DNA from: Phytobacter diazotrophicus
GTDB taxonomy: Bacteria > Pseudomonadota > Gammaproteobacteria > Enterobacterales > Enterobacteriaceae
Assembly (NCBI GenBank): GCA_004346725.1
Contig: SMDE01000004.1
Coordinates: 62,001 to 126,000 of the forward strand
Length of the DNA stretch: 64,000 nt
Direction of reading: 5' to 3'
Shown here piece after piece: positions 18,094-29,600 of the stretch (positions are counted from its first letter, which is position 1; each line of letters begins with the position of its first letter). Position numbers and translations under genes: made by a program. The notes below the pieces were generated by a model that saw only the letters and a program-made list of their open reading frames with translations, was not told the DNA's origin and did no database searches.

Positions 18094-21000
18094 TTACGCC
18101 TCCTCTTCACGGCGCGGGAAGCGGCGACGCAGAGAGAGCGCGAGTCGGTCAAAGAGCAGATAGATAACCGGGGTGGTGAACAGCGTCAGCACCTGGCTCA
18201 CCATCAAACCGCCCACCATGCCAATCCCCAACGGACGGCGCAGTTCCGCCCCAACGCCGGTACTCAGCATCAGCGGCAGCGCGCCCAGCAACGCTGCCAG
18301 CGTGGTCATCAGGATCGGACGAAAACGCAACAGACAGGCCTGGAAGATGGCATCGCGTGGCGACATCCCCTCCTCACGTTCGGCGGCGAGGGCGAAGTCA
18401 ATCATCATGATGGCGTTTTTCTTGACGATACCAATCAACAAAATGATACCGATGATGGCGATAACGTCCAGCTCGCTCCCGGCAATCATCAGCGCCAGCA
18501 GAGCGCCGACCCCTGCGGTTGGCAGGGTAGACAAAATGGTGACCGGGTGAATAAAGCTCTCATACAACACGCCCAGCACGATATACATCGCCACCACGGC
18601 AGCAACCACCAGCCAGACGGTGCTGCCGAGCGCGGCCTGAAACGCCAGGGTACTGCCCTGGAACTGGGTGGTGATGTCGGTCGGCAGGTTGAGCGTCTTC
18701 TCGCTGTCGATAATCGATTGCACTGCTTCGCCCAGGGAGTGACCTTCCGCCACGTTAAAGGAGATGGTGGTGGAGGGGAACTGATCCAGGTGGTTAATCG
18801 ACAGTGGTGCGAAACGCTGCTCGATTTTGGCTATCGAGCTCAGCGGCACGGTACCGCCACTGCTACTGGCAAGGCGGATATTATCCAGCGCCGCCAGCCC
18901 CGGCGTTTGCGTGGTGTTGTGTTCCAGCACCACGCGATACTGATTCGCCTGGGTATAGATCGTGGAAATAAGACGCTGACCGAAGGCGTTGTACAGGGCA
19001 TTGTCCACATCGGACATGCTGATACCAAGGCGGCTGGAGCTGTCGCGATCCACATTGACATACGCCACCAGCCCCTGATCCTGCCAGTCACTGCTGACAT
19101 CAGCGAGCTGTGGCAATGCCTGCAATTTGTCCATCAACTGTGGCACCCATTCGCTCAGGGCCGTCAGTGAGTTTGCCTGCAGGGTAAACTGATATTGCGT
19201 GCGGCTGACCGTGGTATCGATGGTCAAATCCTGCGTTGGTTGCAGATAGAGCGCTGCGCCGGGGATTTTCGCCACCGACTGCTGTAAACGTTCAATCACC
19301 ACCGGCACGCGATCGTCACGTTCGCTGAGCGGTTTAAGGTTGATCTGAAGACGCGCGCTGTTGAGCGCCGGATTGGTGCCATCCACACCGACAAAGGTGG
19401 TAAGGCTTTGCACTGCCGGATCCTTGAGCACGATATCCGAGACCTGGTGCTGGCGCTCCGCCATGCTGGCAAACGACGCCGACTGCGGTGCCTGTAACGT
19501 CCCCTGGATGATGCCGTTATCCTGCACCGGGAAGAAGCCTTTTGGGATCACTATCCACAGCAAAACGGACAGTAGCAGGGTTGTTATAGCGACACTCAGC
19601 GTCAGCCATGGATGGTTGAGCACTTTGGCGAGCAGCCGACCGTAAGCGGCAATCACCCGTTCGAAAAAACGCTCCGACGCGCGGGAAAAACGGTTCTGTT
19701 TACGCAACGATTCCGCGCTCAACATGCGTGCGCACATCATCGGTGTCAGAGTTAGCGAGACAATTGCCGAGATTAAAATCGCCACCGCCAGGGTAACGGC
19801 AAATTCGCGGAACAGTCGCCCGACGATATCGCCCATAAACAGCAGTGGGATCAGTACGGCAATCAGCGAGAAGGTCAGCGAGATGATGGTAAAGCCGATC
19901 TCGCCAGCCCCTTTAAGAGCGGCAGCCAGCGGCTTCTCGCCTTTTTCGATATAGCGCGATATGTTCTCAATGACCACGATGGCGTCATCCACCACAAAAC
20001 CGGTGGCGATGGTGAGCGCCATCAGCGTCAGGTTATTGATGGAGAAATCCAGGAATACCATAACCGCGAAGGTACCTATCAGCGAGAGCGGCACGGCGAC
20101 GCCCGGAATGATCGTGGCCGGGACATTACGCAGAAACAGATAGATGATCATGACCACCAGCGCGATAGCCAGCATCAGCTCGTACTGGGTATCGGAGACA
20201 GAGGCGCGGATATTGGTGGTGCGGTCTGACAGTACTTTCACCTCAACCGATTTCGGCAGGCTGCTGGTCAGTTGCGGCAGCATGGCGCGGATACTGTCGG
20301 CGGTGTTGATGATGTTTGCGCCCGGCTGGCGCTGAACGTTCATGACAATCGCCTGCTGTTTGTTGGCCCACGCCCCAAGCCAGCTATTTTCCGCCCCCTG
20401 TTCAACGGTTGCGATATCGCCTAAGCGGATGGGGGCACCATTCTGATACGCCACAATCAGTCGCCGGTACTCCTCGGCGGATTGCATCTGGTCATTCGCG
20501 GACAGGGTGACGGCGCGGGCCGGGCCATCGAGGCTCCCTTTAGCGGAATTCACGTTCGCGTTGCTGATCGCGGTGCGGACCGTTTCGCTGGTCAACCCAA
20601 GGGCCGCCACCGCCTGCGCATTGAGTTTGACACGCACGGCAGGGCGCTGCCCCCCGGCAAGCGTGACGAGGCCGACGCCCGAGACCTGCGAGATTTTCTG
20701 CGCCACGCGGGTTTCCACCATATCTTCAACCTGCGTCATCGGCATGGCGGAGGAGGTGACGGCCAGGGTCATGATCGGCGGGTCCGCAGGGTTTACCTTG
20801 CTGTACACCGGTGGGTTAGGCAGGTCAGAGGGCAGCAGGCTATTAGCGGCGTTCATTGCCGCCTGCACTTCCTGCTCGGCGACATCAAGCGGCAGCGTTA
20901 ACTGGAACTGTAGCGTAATCACCGATGCGCCGCCGGAGCTTTGCGATGACATCTGCTTGAGGCCCGACATCTGACCAAACTGACGTTCCAGCGGGGCGGT

Positions 21001-21216
21001 AATCGCAGACGTCACCACATCCGGGCTCGCGCCGGGGTAGAGCGTCACGACCTGAATGGTGGGGTAGTCCACTTCCGGCAACGCGGAGACAGGCAGGAAG
21101 CGGTAGCCGATGATCCCGGCGAGCAAAATCGCCACCATTAAAAGGGTGGTGGCGACAGGGCGCATAATGAACAGGCGCGACGGGCCGCCGGTTCTGCCTG
21201 GCGGAAGCAGTTGCAT
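18094..21216 (-). CDS. mdtB: RND efflux transporter subunit MdtB
   Basis: A 1040-residue RND subunit, partner of MdtC in the MdtABC-TolC pump (usually in 2:1 B:C stoichiometry). It starts [20 protein letters not shown] as in E. coli. TM4 carries [21 protein letters not shown], and the second half has the [22 protein letters not shown] repeat segment in its equivalent place. The start ATG overlaps the mdtA stop by one base. Confidence 0.96.
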   Translation of the reverse strand: MQLLPPGRTGGPSRLFIMRPVATTLLMVAILLAGIIGYRFLPVSALPEVDYPTIQVVTLYPGASPDVVTSAITAPLERQFGQMSGLKQMSSQSSGGASVITLQFQLTLPLDVAEQEVQAAMNAANSLLPSDLPNPPVYSKVNPADPPIMTLAVTSSAMPMTQVEDMVETRVAQKISQVSGVGLVTLAGGQRPAVRVKLNAQAVAALGLTSETVRTAISNANVNSAKGSLDGPARAVTLSANDQMQSAEEYRRLIVAYQNGAPIRLGDIATVEQGAENSWLGAWANKQQAIVMNVQRQPGANIINTADSIRAMLPQLTSSLPKSVEVKVLSDRTTNIRASVSDTQYELMLAIALVVMIIYLFLRNVPATIIPGVAVPLSLIGTFAVMVFLDFSINNLTLMALTIATGFVVDDAIVVIENISRYIEKGEKPLAAALKGAGEIGFTIISLTFSLIAVLIPLLFMGDIVGRLFREFAVTLAVAILISAIVSLTLTPMMCARMLSAESLRKQNRFSRASERFFERVIAAYGRLLAKVLNHPWLTLSVAITTLLLSVLLWIVIPKGFFPVQDNGIIQGTLQAPQSASFASMAERQHQVSDIVLKDPAVQSLTTFVGVDGTNPALNSARLQINLKPLSERDDRVPVVIERLQQSVAKIPGAALYLQPTQDLTIDTTVSRTQYQFTLQANSLTALSEWVPQLMDKLQALPQLADVSSDWQDQGLVAYVNVDRDSSSRLGISMSDVDNALYNAFGQRLISTIYTQANQYRVVLEHNTTQTPGLAALDNIRLASSSGGTVPLSSIAKIEQRFAPLSINHLDQFPSTTISFNVAEGHSLGEAVQSIIDSEKTLNLPTDITTQFQGSTLAFQAALGSTVWLVVAAVVAMYIVLGVLYESFIHPVTILSTLPTAGVGALLALMIAGSELDVIAIIGIILLIGIVKKNAIMMIDFALAAEREEGMSPRDAIFQACLLRFRPILMTTLAALLGALPLMLSTGVGAELRRPLGIGMVGGLMVSQVLTLFTTPVIYLLFDRLALSLRRRFPRREEEA

Positions 21217-22457
21217 CAGGACTGCGCTCCTTTCGACGGACGCTCGCGTTTGGCGGGCATCTGGTCAGCGCTTTTGGCGTCGACCACTTCCACTGTCGCC
21301 CCTTCGGTCAGGCGATCGATCCCATCCGTCACCACGCGGTCACCGGCGGAAAGCCCCGCGGCGATCACCACTTTTTGACTGTCCTGAATACCCGGCGTCA
21401 CCGTATGTTTGCTGACCTGGTTTTTATCGTTGAGCACCCAGACGAAATTCCCTTCGTTACCCATCTGCAGGGCGGCAGTCGGGATGACAACCGCGTTCTC
21501 CTGGGTAGAGACGAGCATGCGCGCATTCACAAACTGGTTCGGGAAAAGGGTGTCATCCTGGTTATCAAAGCGGGCTTTCAGCTTGATAGTCCCTGTGGTG
21601 GCATCAATCTGGTTATCGAGGCTTAATAGCGTGCCGGTGGTAAGTTTCTGTTTGTTCGTACGGTCCCAGGCTTCGACACTTAACGTTTGCCCGGCTTTTT
21701 GCGCCTTGATAACGGTGGCGATGTCGTTTTCCGGCAGGGTGAACACCAGATCAATGGGGTGCGTCTGGGTCAGCACCACAATGCCGGAGGTATCGCTGCT
21801 GGAGATCTGGTTGCCGATATCCACCTGTTTGAGACCGACGCGTCCGTCGATAGGGGCGACAATGCGGCTCCAGTCGAGCTGGAGTTGGGCGCTGGCGACA
21901 GATGCTTCATCGGCTTTGATGGTGCCCTGGGTTTCGCTGACTAACGCCTGCTGGGTATCCAGATCCTGACGAGAGACCAGATTGGTTTTAACCAGTTGCT
22001 GATAACGGGCGAGATCGCGTTGGGCATTGGCAAGGGTGGCTTTGTCTTTCGCTAACTGCCCCTGGGCCTGTGCCAGTGCGACTTTAAAAGCGCTCGGGTC
22101 AATTTCCGCAAGGAGGTCGCCAGCTTTCACCTGCTGGCCTTCCCGGAAATGAATGGCTTGTAACTGCCCGGACACGCGGCTGCGCACAGTTACCGTGTTG
22201 GCGGCCGTTACCGTCCCAAGGCCCGTAAGATATTGCGGTACTGCCTGTTGCGTTGCCGTTGCTGCCTGTACCGGCGGCAGCGCACCACCACGCATACCAT
22301 GACGACCACCGCCCGCTCCCGGACGCTGCGTTTGCCCGTTTGTTGCCCCGGCTGCAGGCGTTGTTTCCTTATGGCTGAACTCGTACCAAATAGCGGCAAT
22401 GCCCGCAATGACCACCACTGCTGCTATCACCAGGCGGGAAGACTTTCTGCCTTTCAT
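21216..22457 (-). CDS. mdtA: Membrane fusion protein MdtA
   Basis: A 413-residue periplasmic adaptor that links MdtBC to TolC. The N-terminal membrane anchor is [17 protein letters not shown] Gln/Gly/Arg-rich linker follows, then the lipoyl/barrel-sandwich half-motifs ([19 protein letters not shown] and [13 protein letters not shown]) flanking a helical hairpin rich in Gln/Ala, then the beta-barrel and membrane-proximal domains. I chose the ATG at 22457 (MKGRKSSRL), which matches the E. coli start. The frame is open to 22874, but that extension overlaps the promoter region and shows no family similarity. It is the first gene of the mdtABCD-baeSR operon. Confidence 0.94.
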   Translation of the reverse strand: MKGRKSSRLVIAAVVVIAGIAAIWYEFSHKETTPAAGATNGQTQRPGAGGGRHGMRGGALPPVQAATATQQAVPQYLTGLGTVTAANTVTVRSRVSGQLQAIHFREGQQVKAGDLLAEIDPSAFKVALAQAQGQLAKDKATLANAQRDLARYQQLVKTNLVSRQDLDTQQALVSETQGTIKADEASVASAQLQLDWSRIVAPIDGRVGLKQVDIGNQISSSDTSGIVVLTQTHPIDLVFTLPENDIATVIKAQKAGQTLSVEAWDRTNKQKLTTGTLLSLDNQIDATTGTIKLKARFDNQDDTLFPNQFVNARMLVSTQENAVVIPTAALQMGNEGNFVWVLNDKNQVSKHTVTPGIQDSQKVVIAAGLSAGDRVVTDGIDRLTEGATVEVVDAKSADQMPAKRERPSKGAQS

Positions 22458-22519
22458 CTTTATTCGTATCTCATCCAGAAACATTGCCTGAAATAATACT
22501 AGTTTAGTGAGGGCAGGCG

Positions 22520-22538
22520 TCAGAAAAATGGAGATAAT
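22520..22538 (-). promoter_or_regulatory. Candidate BaeR box upstream of mdtA
   Basis: On the minus strand, ttatctccatttttctg lies about 65 bases upstream of the mdtA start and resembles the published BaeR box TTTTTCTCCATDATTGGC over its TCTCCAT core and flanking T's. Position and orientation suit activation of the mdt operon; the distal half matches poorly. Confidence 0.45.
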
Positions 22539-22650
22539 ATGAAGTACTGTCTGGAAACGTCTTTCTGAGAGTTTAATTTGCGTTAGGGTGTTTTTCCGAT
22601 GAAAAAACGGGGAAATTCGAAACCTGACGTCGTTCTCGCCAGGTCGCCGA

Positions 22651-23739
22651 TTATTGATAAGTGATGGTGTATTCGAGTCTGCCGTTGGCGACACCGCCTT
22701 GTACCTTATTTTTGGTCTGAACGTAGCGCGCATAGAGCGGGATAGCGATCGTGGAAGAGCCGTCCTGTGGTAGCGGATAGATGAGCGGATTATTGAGATC
22801 CACCTTGCCGCTTGTGCTACGTGTGGTGGAAAGCTGAATGCCAACCCCTGTCGCTTTTTGTGGATGCTCGTCAATTTTCATAATGCCATTGGCTGCGTCT
22901 TCGATTCCGCTCAGAACCTTAAGTGTCAACTCCGCTCTGTTTGGCGCAATAGAGTAGGTGGTGCTGGTCCCATTAAAAGTGGCGCCGCTGTCGCCTGCAC
23001 TGCTATTACCGTAAAATTGTGTACAGTTAATCAGAATAATACTGGCGTCCTTCCAGTCTGTTCCCGTGCCGACCCCGGCAAAATTTCCTTTATAGTGTTT
23101 GCCCATTTGCACCGTCATATGTTGACTGGCAAGCGAAATATCGCAGGTAGGAACAGAAATATGGATATTCCCGGTAATCGAGAATTGATAGATGTTGACC
23201 AGGTTGCCTTCTTGCCCAAAGTTATAGCTGACGGTCGGCAGATTGCTTCCGGTGATGACACCCGCGGCGATATTGTCGGCGATTTTAACTAAAGAAAATG
23301 AGGATATGGCATTCCAGCCATAACGGTATTTGCATAAGTTCGTATTGCTACAATCCGTATTGTTCTGCGTTGAGGGAAAGTCCTGGCCGGATGCCGAAAA
23401 TTTTATCCCAATTCCTGGAACACCCGTTTCGTAAATTTTATTGTTCAAAGTCGAGGCGGGTTTCGGGGTTGCCAGATAATCATAATCAAACAAAAATTGC
23501 CCACTGGTATCACACTTAATCATTAATTCTCTGATGTTTTGCAGGTTAATATTTTGCTGATAAATAGTTTGCCCATTTTGAATGCCGGGGGGTACCGATA
23601 ACGTCAGCGAGACGGGGACAGTGAATTTCTGTGTTCCGGACATTGTGCCAACGCCATAAAAATAACACGCCGCTAGCGTATTGGAACAAAAAACAAACAG
23701 GCTGACTACAATCATAAAAAACCACGTTCGTATTATCAT
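22651..23739 (-). CDS. Orphan two-domain fimbrial adhesin-like protein
   Basis: A 362-residue exported protein. The signal peptide covers residues 1-23 ([23 protein letters not shown]). An N-terminal domain of about 180 residues has paired cysteines ([19 protein letters not shown]), and the C-terminal pilin domain starts around [20 protein letters not shown]. The end, [10 protein letters not shown]-type strand then [10 protein letters not shown], looks like a chaperone-usher donor-strand acceptor. This layout is that of a FimH-like tip adhesin: receptor domain plus pilin domain. No usher, chaperone or major pilin gene lies nearby, so it must work with fimbriae encoded elsewhere or is a relic. 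Ligand specificity is unknown. Confidence 0.75.
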   Translation of the reverse strand: MIIRTWFFMIVVSLFVFCSNTLAACYFYGVGTMSGTQKFTVPVSLTLSVPPGIQNGQTIYQQNINLQNIRELMIKCDTSGQFLFDYDYLATPKPASTLNNKIYETGVPGIGIKFSASGQDFPSTQNNTDCSNTNLCKYRYGWNAISSFSLVKIADNIAAGVITGSNLPTVSYNFGQEGNLVNIYQFSITGNIHISVPTCDISLASQHMTVQMGKHYKGNFAGVGTGTDWKDASIILINCTQFYGNSSAGDSGATFNGTSTTYSIAPNRAELTLKVLSGIEDAANGIMKIDEHPQKATGVGIQLSTTRSTSGKVDLNNPLIYPLPQDGSSTIAIPLYARYVQTKNKVQGGVANGRLEYTITYQ

Positions 23740-24354
23740 TACTTCTCCTTAAGCGATAATATTTATGGCAATTAAATTCAGCCGTAACAGGTATGATATT
23801 ATTTTTAATATGAATATATGACCGGGTAGTGATATGAACTGGAATGAAAAGCTTATGGGATTATGCGCTACTATGGGGTCTCGGATAGATATTGTATCGG
23901 CAAAAAAAACTGCCTTTGGTTGTAACAATCTCAGGAGCAGGTTGCAATCCGGAAAATGCGACAATGTGATATACACTGTGAAAAGAGTAATAAAAACAAT
24001 GCGGGACGTTTTTTGTAATTTTATTTGTAGTGCCTGTGGCGATTCATGCGCCTCTTTGGGGTATATTATTCCCCCATCTGTGCGGTTTTTATGAAAAAAA
24101 GCAGATTAGCCTTTTTGGAAAATAATTATTGGCGAGGGGTGAGAAGAGAATGAAAAAAGATGAAATAAGATGAAGGCAATAATGGTTTTTATGGAAATAA
24201 TAAACAATTTTTGGGAATTGAAACGTAATACATCACCGATGTGAAAATTTATTTAAATTCCGACACAGCGCGGGAAAATATGGGATACCGCGCCAGCATA
24301 ATACTTATCTGCGTTACGCAAAAAGTTATGCTGCTGGCAGCGGTGCTACAACCC
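23740..24354. other. AT-rich gene-free stretch next to the adhesin gene
   Basis: About 615 bases of markedly AT-rich DNA with no supported gene. A short hairpin, gggg-tatattatt-cccc, lies near 24058-24074. The fimbrial gene promoter must be at its left end. In E. coli the corresponding interval (mdtA to yegD) holds yegI/J/K/L and the sib RNAs; I see none of these here. The composition suggests acquired or H-NS-bound DNA. Confidence 0.45.
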
Positions 24355-25707
24355 TTAACGAAATACCACCTGTGCCCAACGGGCCAGGCCGGCAGTTACC
24401 GAGCCAAAATCATCGCCACCGGCAATCGGGATCCCCGGCAGCGCCTGTGACAGTGCGCGTTTGATAATCGGTGAGCGCGCGCTGCCCCCGGTGAGATAAA
24501 TCACCTCCGGCGTCGTGTCGCTGTTGTCCAGCGCCAGTTGCACCTGCTCCAGGATACGCTGCAATGGCTGATTCAGCGCGGCTTCCAGTCCCGCCTGATC
24601 AATAGCGGTCGCTAATTCGTTGCTGATAAACGGCAACTGCGCCTGGGTTTGCATCTGCCCGGAGAGGGCGATTTTGCTCTCTTCGGCACTGCGCACCAGG
24701 CGGTAACTTAAGCGCTGCTTCCATACCTTTTGCAGCAGGGCGACTTTGTCCGCCTCGCGTGCGTCGCGTACCAGATCGTTGAGCAGGCGTCCGTTTGCCG
24801 CGCTGTAGAAATCGGTTTGCGCCGGAACGTCGTTAATTGCGACAGCGTTCCACCAGGGCAGGATCGGCAACGCGATGCCTTTTTCTGTCTGGCCGCCCAT
24901 GCCGAGCAGCGGCATCAGGTTTTTAAACGCCAGCGCGATGTCCAGGTCGTTACCGCCGACACGGCAGCCACTGTGCCCCAGCAGGCTGGTCTCACGATCC
25001 TGACGATTGTGCCACTGTGGCCCCATCAGCAATAACGAACAGTCGGTTGTCCCGCCGCCGATATCCACCACCAGCACGCGCTTTTCTTCGCGCAAAGTGG
25101 CTTCAAAATCCAGCCCGGCAGCCACCGGTTCGTACTGGAACACGACATCGCGAAAACCGGCGCGTTTTGCCGCACGTTCAAGGATGCCCTGAGCCTGCGC
25201 GTTGGCGTCATCACCCCCCAGCCCCTGGAAGTTAATCGGCCGGCCAATCACCGCCTGGTCAATCGTCTGCGGAAGCTGTGCTTCTGCCTGCTGGCGGATG
25301 TGCAGCATCATGGCGCAGACCAAATCTTCAAACAGCGCGATTTGCTGCGGTTTTAGCCCGCTTGCGCCGAGGAACGATTTCGGTGATTTAACGAAGTAAA
25401 CCTCTTGCGGATCTTCCACATAGTGACGCAGCGAGTTCAGGCCGAACTGGACGCTTGACGCCTGGACGTCGATATCTTCTTCGCGGTTATAGCTCACGGC
25501 ACGGCGCAGCAGCGCCTGCGTTTCGCTCCCCGTTGCCGGGACATTGTGGTGACGATAGAGCCACTCACTCACCGCTTCGCGCGTGGGCGCGCAGAGCATC
25601 GACGGCAGCAGGGTGCTGTCGTTTTCCATTTTTAAGAGTTGTGGAGTGTCTTCCTGCATAACGGCGACCGAGCAGTTGGCGGTGCCGTAATCAAAACCTA
25701 CAAACAC
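24355..25707 (-). CDS. yegD: Hsp70-like chaperone family protein YegD
   Basis: A 450-residue actin-fold ATPase related to the DnaK nucleotide-binding domain but lacking a substrate-binding domain. Phosphate loop 1 is VGFDYGTANCSVAVM at the N-terminus, phosphate loop 2 is VLVVDIGGGTTDCSLL (~195-210), and the adenosine motif is IYLTGGSARSPIIKRAL near the C-terminus. The start is the GTG at 25705-25707, which gives exactly the E. coli length and places the first residues at (M)FVGFDYG; GGGG lies about 8 bases upstream. The longer frame upstream to 25881 is not conserved. Its cellular role is not established. Confidence 0.93.
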   Translation of the reverse strand: MFVGFDYGTANCSVAVMQEDTPQLLKMENDSTLLPSMLCAPTREAVSEWLYRHHNVPATGSETQALLRRAVSYNREEDIDVQASSVQFGLNSLRHYVEDPQEVYFVKSPKSFLGASGLKPQQIALFEDLVCAMMLHIRQQAEAQLPQTIDQAVIGRPINFQGLGGDDANAQAQGILERAAKRAGFRDVVFQYEPVAAGLDFEATLREEKRVLVVDIGGGTTDCSLLLMGPQWHNRQDRETSLLGHSGCRVGGNDLDIALAFKNLMPLLGMGGQTEKGIALPILPWWNAVAINDVPAQTDFYSAANGRLLNDLVRDAREADKVALLQKVWKQRLSYRLVRSAEESKIALSGQMQTQAQLPFISNELATAIDQAGLEAALNQPLQRILEQVQLALDNSDTTPEVIYLTGGSARSPIIKRALSQALPGIPIAGGDDFGSVTAGLARWAQVVFR

Positions 25708-25841
25708 GTGTTTATCCCCATGCCAGTGAAGAAGGGGGGCGACTTTAGCCGAATGCGCGCGACAGGACAACTGGAATATCAAAGCAAAGCGCAAAATCAT
25801 GAATGCGTATATGCTCTTAGCCACTAATGACAGGAGATGGT

Positions 25842-26690
25842 ATGTACACACTGCGCTGGCAGCCGCCCTATGACTGGGCATGGATACTGGAATTTTTACG
25901 CTTGCGTACGGTTTCTGGCGTCGAAGTGATTACCCAGACGACGTACACCCGCTCGTTCGCTCTTGGCGAGCATCGCGGCGTGATGAGCGCCGAGCCGGAT
26001 GAGGCCACTTCAACCCTTAAAGTTACGCTGAGCGATGGCTTGTTGCCGGTGGCAGATGTCTGTTTGCAGCGGCTGAGCCAGCTTTTTGATCTCGACTGTA
26101 CGCCACAGGTCATTACCGATGCGCTCGGGGATGTGGGGGCCGCGCGACCAGGTCTGCGCCTTCCTGGCTGCGTGGACCCGTTTGAACAGGCCGTCCGCGC
26201 AATTCTGGGCCAACTGGTGAGCGTGGCGATGGCGGCAAAGCTGACCTCCCGCGTGGCGGCTCTGTACGGCGACAGGCTGGATGAGCAGTTCGTTCTGTTC
26301 CCGCAGCCCGCGCAACTGGCGCAGGCGGATCCGCTGGCGCTCAAAGCATTAGGCATGCCGGTAAAGCGCGCGGAATCGCTGATCTTTCTCGCGCAATCGG
26401 TGCTGGACGGGACGTTTCCCCTGACGATGCCGGATGATGTTGAACGCGGGATGAAAACGCTACAAACCTTTCCGGGAATTGGCCGCTGGACGGCGAACTA
26501 TTTCGCTCTGCGCGGCTGGCAGGCAAAAGATGTTTTCCTGGCGGATGATTATCTGATTAAGCAGCGTTTTGCCGGAATGACGCCCGCGCAGATTCGCCGC
26601 TATGCCGAGCGCTGGCAGCCGTGGCGTTCTTACGCGTTGCTGCACATCTGGTATACCGAGGGCTGGCAGCCACATCTTACCGTTAGTTAA
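25842..26690 (+). CDS. alkA: DNA-3-methyladenine glycosylase II AlkA
   Basis: A 282-residue base-excision repair glycosylase that removes alkylated purines and O2-alkylated pyrimidines. The N-terminal AlkA domain starts MYTLRWQPPYDWAW. The HhH-GPD domain has GCVDPFEQAVRAILGQLVSVAMAAKL, the helix-hairpin-helix LQTFPGIGRWTANYFALRG, and the catalytic Asp in DVFLADDYLIKQ. The ATG at 25842 has AGGAG five bases upstream and gives the E. coli length. In E. coli it is induced by methylated Ada; no Ada box was verified here. Its 3' end overlaps the convergent dgcE by 8 bases. Confidence 0.96.
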   Translation: MYTLRWQPPYDWAWILEFLRLRTVSGVEVITQTTYTRSFALGEHRGVMSAEPDEATSTLKVTLSDGLLPVADVCLQRLSQLFDLDCTPQVITDALGDVGAARPGLRLPGCVDPFEQAVRAILGQLVSVAMAAKLTSRVAALYGDRLDEQFVLFPQPAQLAQADPLALKALGMPVKRAESLIFLAQSVLDGTFPLTMPDDVERGMKTLQTFPGIGRWTANYFALRGWQAKDVFLADDYLIKQRFAGMTPAQIRRYAERWQPWRSYALLHIWYTEGWQPHLTVS

Positions 26691-29600
26691 TGGCGAAGTA
26701 GCTGGTGTTGAGCATCATATCCAGCGGCTGAGGCTGCGAAATGGTGTCGCCGAAGATCAAATCAATGCCAATACCGGAAAGCGTATCCATCATCAGCGGC
26801 TGGTTTGTTGGCCCGGCAATGCTCTTAAGGCCCAGACGCTGGGCATGGCCCTGAACAATCGTGACCATCATTTCATCCATCAGATTGCCATGAACATTTG
26901 TCACCAGTTCCTGGTCGAGCAAAAGGTAATCGGCGGTGTGCGGCGTAAGGTGGTTGAAAATTTCCAGGTCCTGGCCAATGTGGCTCAGGATGATACGGCA
27001 GCCCGCATGGCGCAGCTTTTTCAGGTTATCGATAATCTCTTTGCCCTGACGCATAAGGGCGTCGGCGTTGATCATCAGATGCAGCAGGCGACCCGGCATC
27101 GGTCCATGTTCGAGCAGGTCCAGTATTTCATCTACCAGTTTGCTGTTGGAAAGCCCGGCAGCCGAAAGTGGTAATGCGACACCCAACCCTTTCGCCGCAA
27201 CGGCGGTGGCGTGGTTACGGAAAAACTCATGGAATACGCGGCGGTCAAGGGCGCGGATCAGCTCCGGCTCATTTAACCCGGCGCGGAAAGCCCGCTCCTC
27301 CATGACTTCGCCTTCGCTGGTCCACAGGCGCAGAGAGAGCAACCAGAAGTTGCAGGTTTCCGGTACGCGCGGTGAGGCGACGCTGCGGGCAATCATCATC
27401 AGGTGATTGTCTTTGATCATCCGCCATTGCTCCTCCAGCGACATCATGCTGCGTTCCTGGAGCATCTGACCTTGCAGCGCTTCATAGACGGTCACCAGTC
27501 CGCGGCCATTATTTTTCGACGCATAGCAGGCAATGTCGGCCTGCGACATGACTTCCGAGGCCTGATGGTTGGTTTCATCAATAATGGTGATCCCCGCGCT
27601 GGCGCCGATACGGTGCATGCGGCCTTCCCACATGAAGTGGTAGTCGTTAATCGACTGAATAATGCGCCCGGAAATATACCGCGCGCTCTCGACGTTGCAG
27701 TCCGGCAACAGCAGGCCAAACTCATCGCCGCCCAGACGGGCCAGAATATCGGTGGAGCGCAGCATACTCAGCATCAGAGAGGAGAGTTCACGCAGCAGGG
27801 CGTCGCCAGCGGCATGCCCGGCGGTATCGTTCACTGCTTTAAAGCGATCGAGATCGATAAATACCAGCGCATGACGCTGATGTAACTCCTGCACGCTTTT
27901 CAGCAGGCGCTTAAGATGCGTTTCGAAATTAACGCGGTTCGCCAGATGGGTCAGGGCATCGTGAGAGGCGCTGTAGCTGAGCTGGCGTAACATCTTACGC
28001 GACTCGGTGACGTCCTGAATAACCAGGACGAAGCCGATATTTTGCCCGTCCAGGGTGCTCAGTGGCGTCACGCTGTAATGGATATCGTAAGTGCCGCCGG
28101 TACGGCAGTGAAGCACCACATCCTGCTCGATAGCAGAGCGGGACATATCGCCGCTATGGATGTTTTCCATCGACGGGCCGGTTTCACCAAAGGTAATTCG
28201 CAGTACGTTCAGTAACGGCTGCGACATTGCCTGTTCCTGCGACCAACCGCTCATTTTTTCGGCGACCGGGTTCATAAAAGTGACGTTCATATCAACGTCA
28301 GTACAGAGCACGGCCTCGCCGATGGAGTCCAGGGTAATATGCAGACGCTCTTTTTCCTGGAACAGCGCTTCGTTGAGTTGCTTCACCTCGGTCATGTCCA
28401 TATTAACGCCGAGCAGACGTTCCACTTCGCCATTGCGGTTAAGCACCCGGTTGGCGAGGGTACGGATATGGCGAATACCGTCTTTTACGGCAATACGAAA
28501 CTCCAGTTTAAAGGCGATCCGCGACATCAAAGAGTCGCGGATAATGCGTTCGGTCTCTTCCCGGTCCTCAGGCAAAATACGTTCATACCAAAGCTGCCAG
28601 GTCGGTTTAATGTGCGACGGCACTTCATACAGTTCGAACATACGCTTGTCCCAACTGATGATATCCGGCTCCAGTTCCCACTCCCAGATACCTATCCCCC
28701 CGGCTTCGTTCGCCAGGGTGATACGTTCCATCAACCGTTTATTGACCCACTCAGTCTGTTTCAGATCGTTTATGTCTTCGACCTGGGCGATGAAATAACG
28801 CGGAGAGCCATCCGCGTGACGCACCACCGACACTGCCAGTAGCGCCCAGACCAAATCGCCGCTGCGGGTGTAGTAGCGCTTTTCCAGCGAGTAGGTATTA
28901 ATTTCACCGCGAACTAACAGATCCAACTGCTCAAGGTCTTTATTCAGGTCTTCCGGCCAGGTAAGTTGCTGGAAGGTCATCAGCCGCAATTCTTCCTGGG
29001 TGTAGCCCAGAAAATTGCACAGGGCTTTGTTGGCCTGTAGCCACTGCCCCTGGAGGCCGACCAGCGCCATGCCGATGGCGGAGTATTCCATCGCATTACG
29101 AAAGCGCTCTTCGCTTTCGCTAATATGTTTGCGTTCGGCCCGGAAGGCATACATCACCATTGTCATGACGTTAGCGGGCAGAAGAATCATTAAAAACGGC
29201 AGCCAGGGTGCGTTCAACATCGCGCCAGTTTTGGGTGTGAGAATGCCCACCTGTGGATGAGCCGCCATCATCAGCGACACCATCATGATAGTAATCAGGT
29301 AGATAAGGAACGCTTCCATACGCGGCAGGCGGATGGCGCTCCACATCAGCAGCACGATCACGGCGGTAAACGGCCAGGGCAGCCAGGTCATTGCCAGCCA
29401 GCTCAGGCAGAGCGTCACGGCAAGGGTTGCCAGGGTTTCAAGAAGCAACTGCGGTTTACGGTGGCGCAGCAGGTAGTGTGGTTTAAAGAGAACACCAATC
29501 GGCACCAGCGCCAGAGCGCCAATGGCCTCTGAGAGCACCCAGAGCATGAAGGTGCGCACGAGGTTGTCTGTGGGCACCAACAGGCAAACTAAAATCCCGC

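Noticed and set aside
17602-19170. 522-codon open frame antisense to mdtC/mdtB
   Set aside because: Shadow of two long GC-rich genes on the other strand: the product is low-complexity, rich in His/Gln/Arg, with no domain, and the opposite strand encodes full-length RND subunits.
22458-22874. N-terminal extension of mdtA
   Set aside because: In frame but unlike any adaptor protein. It overlaps the promoter region and candidate BaeR box; the family start is MKGRKSS at 22457.
23834-24094. 86-codon plus-strand frame in the AT-rich gap
   Set aside because: No ribosome site, no family features and irregular composition; probably chance in a stop-poor frame.
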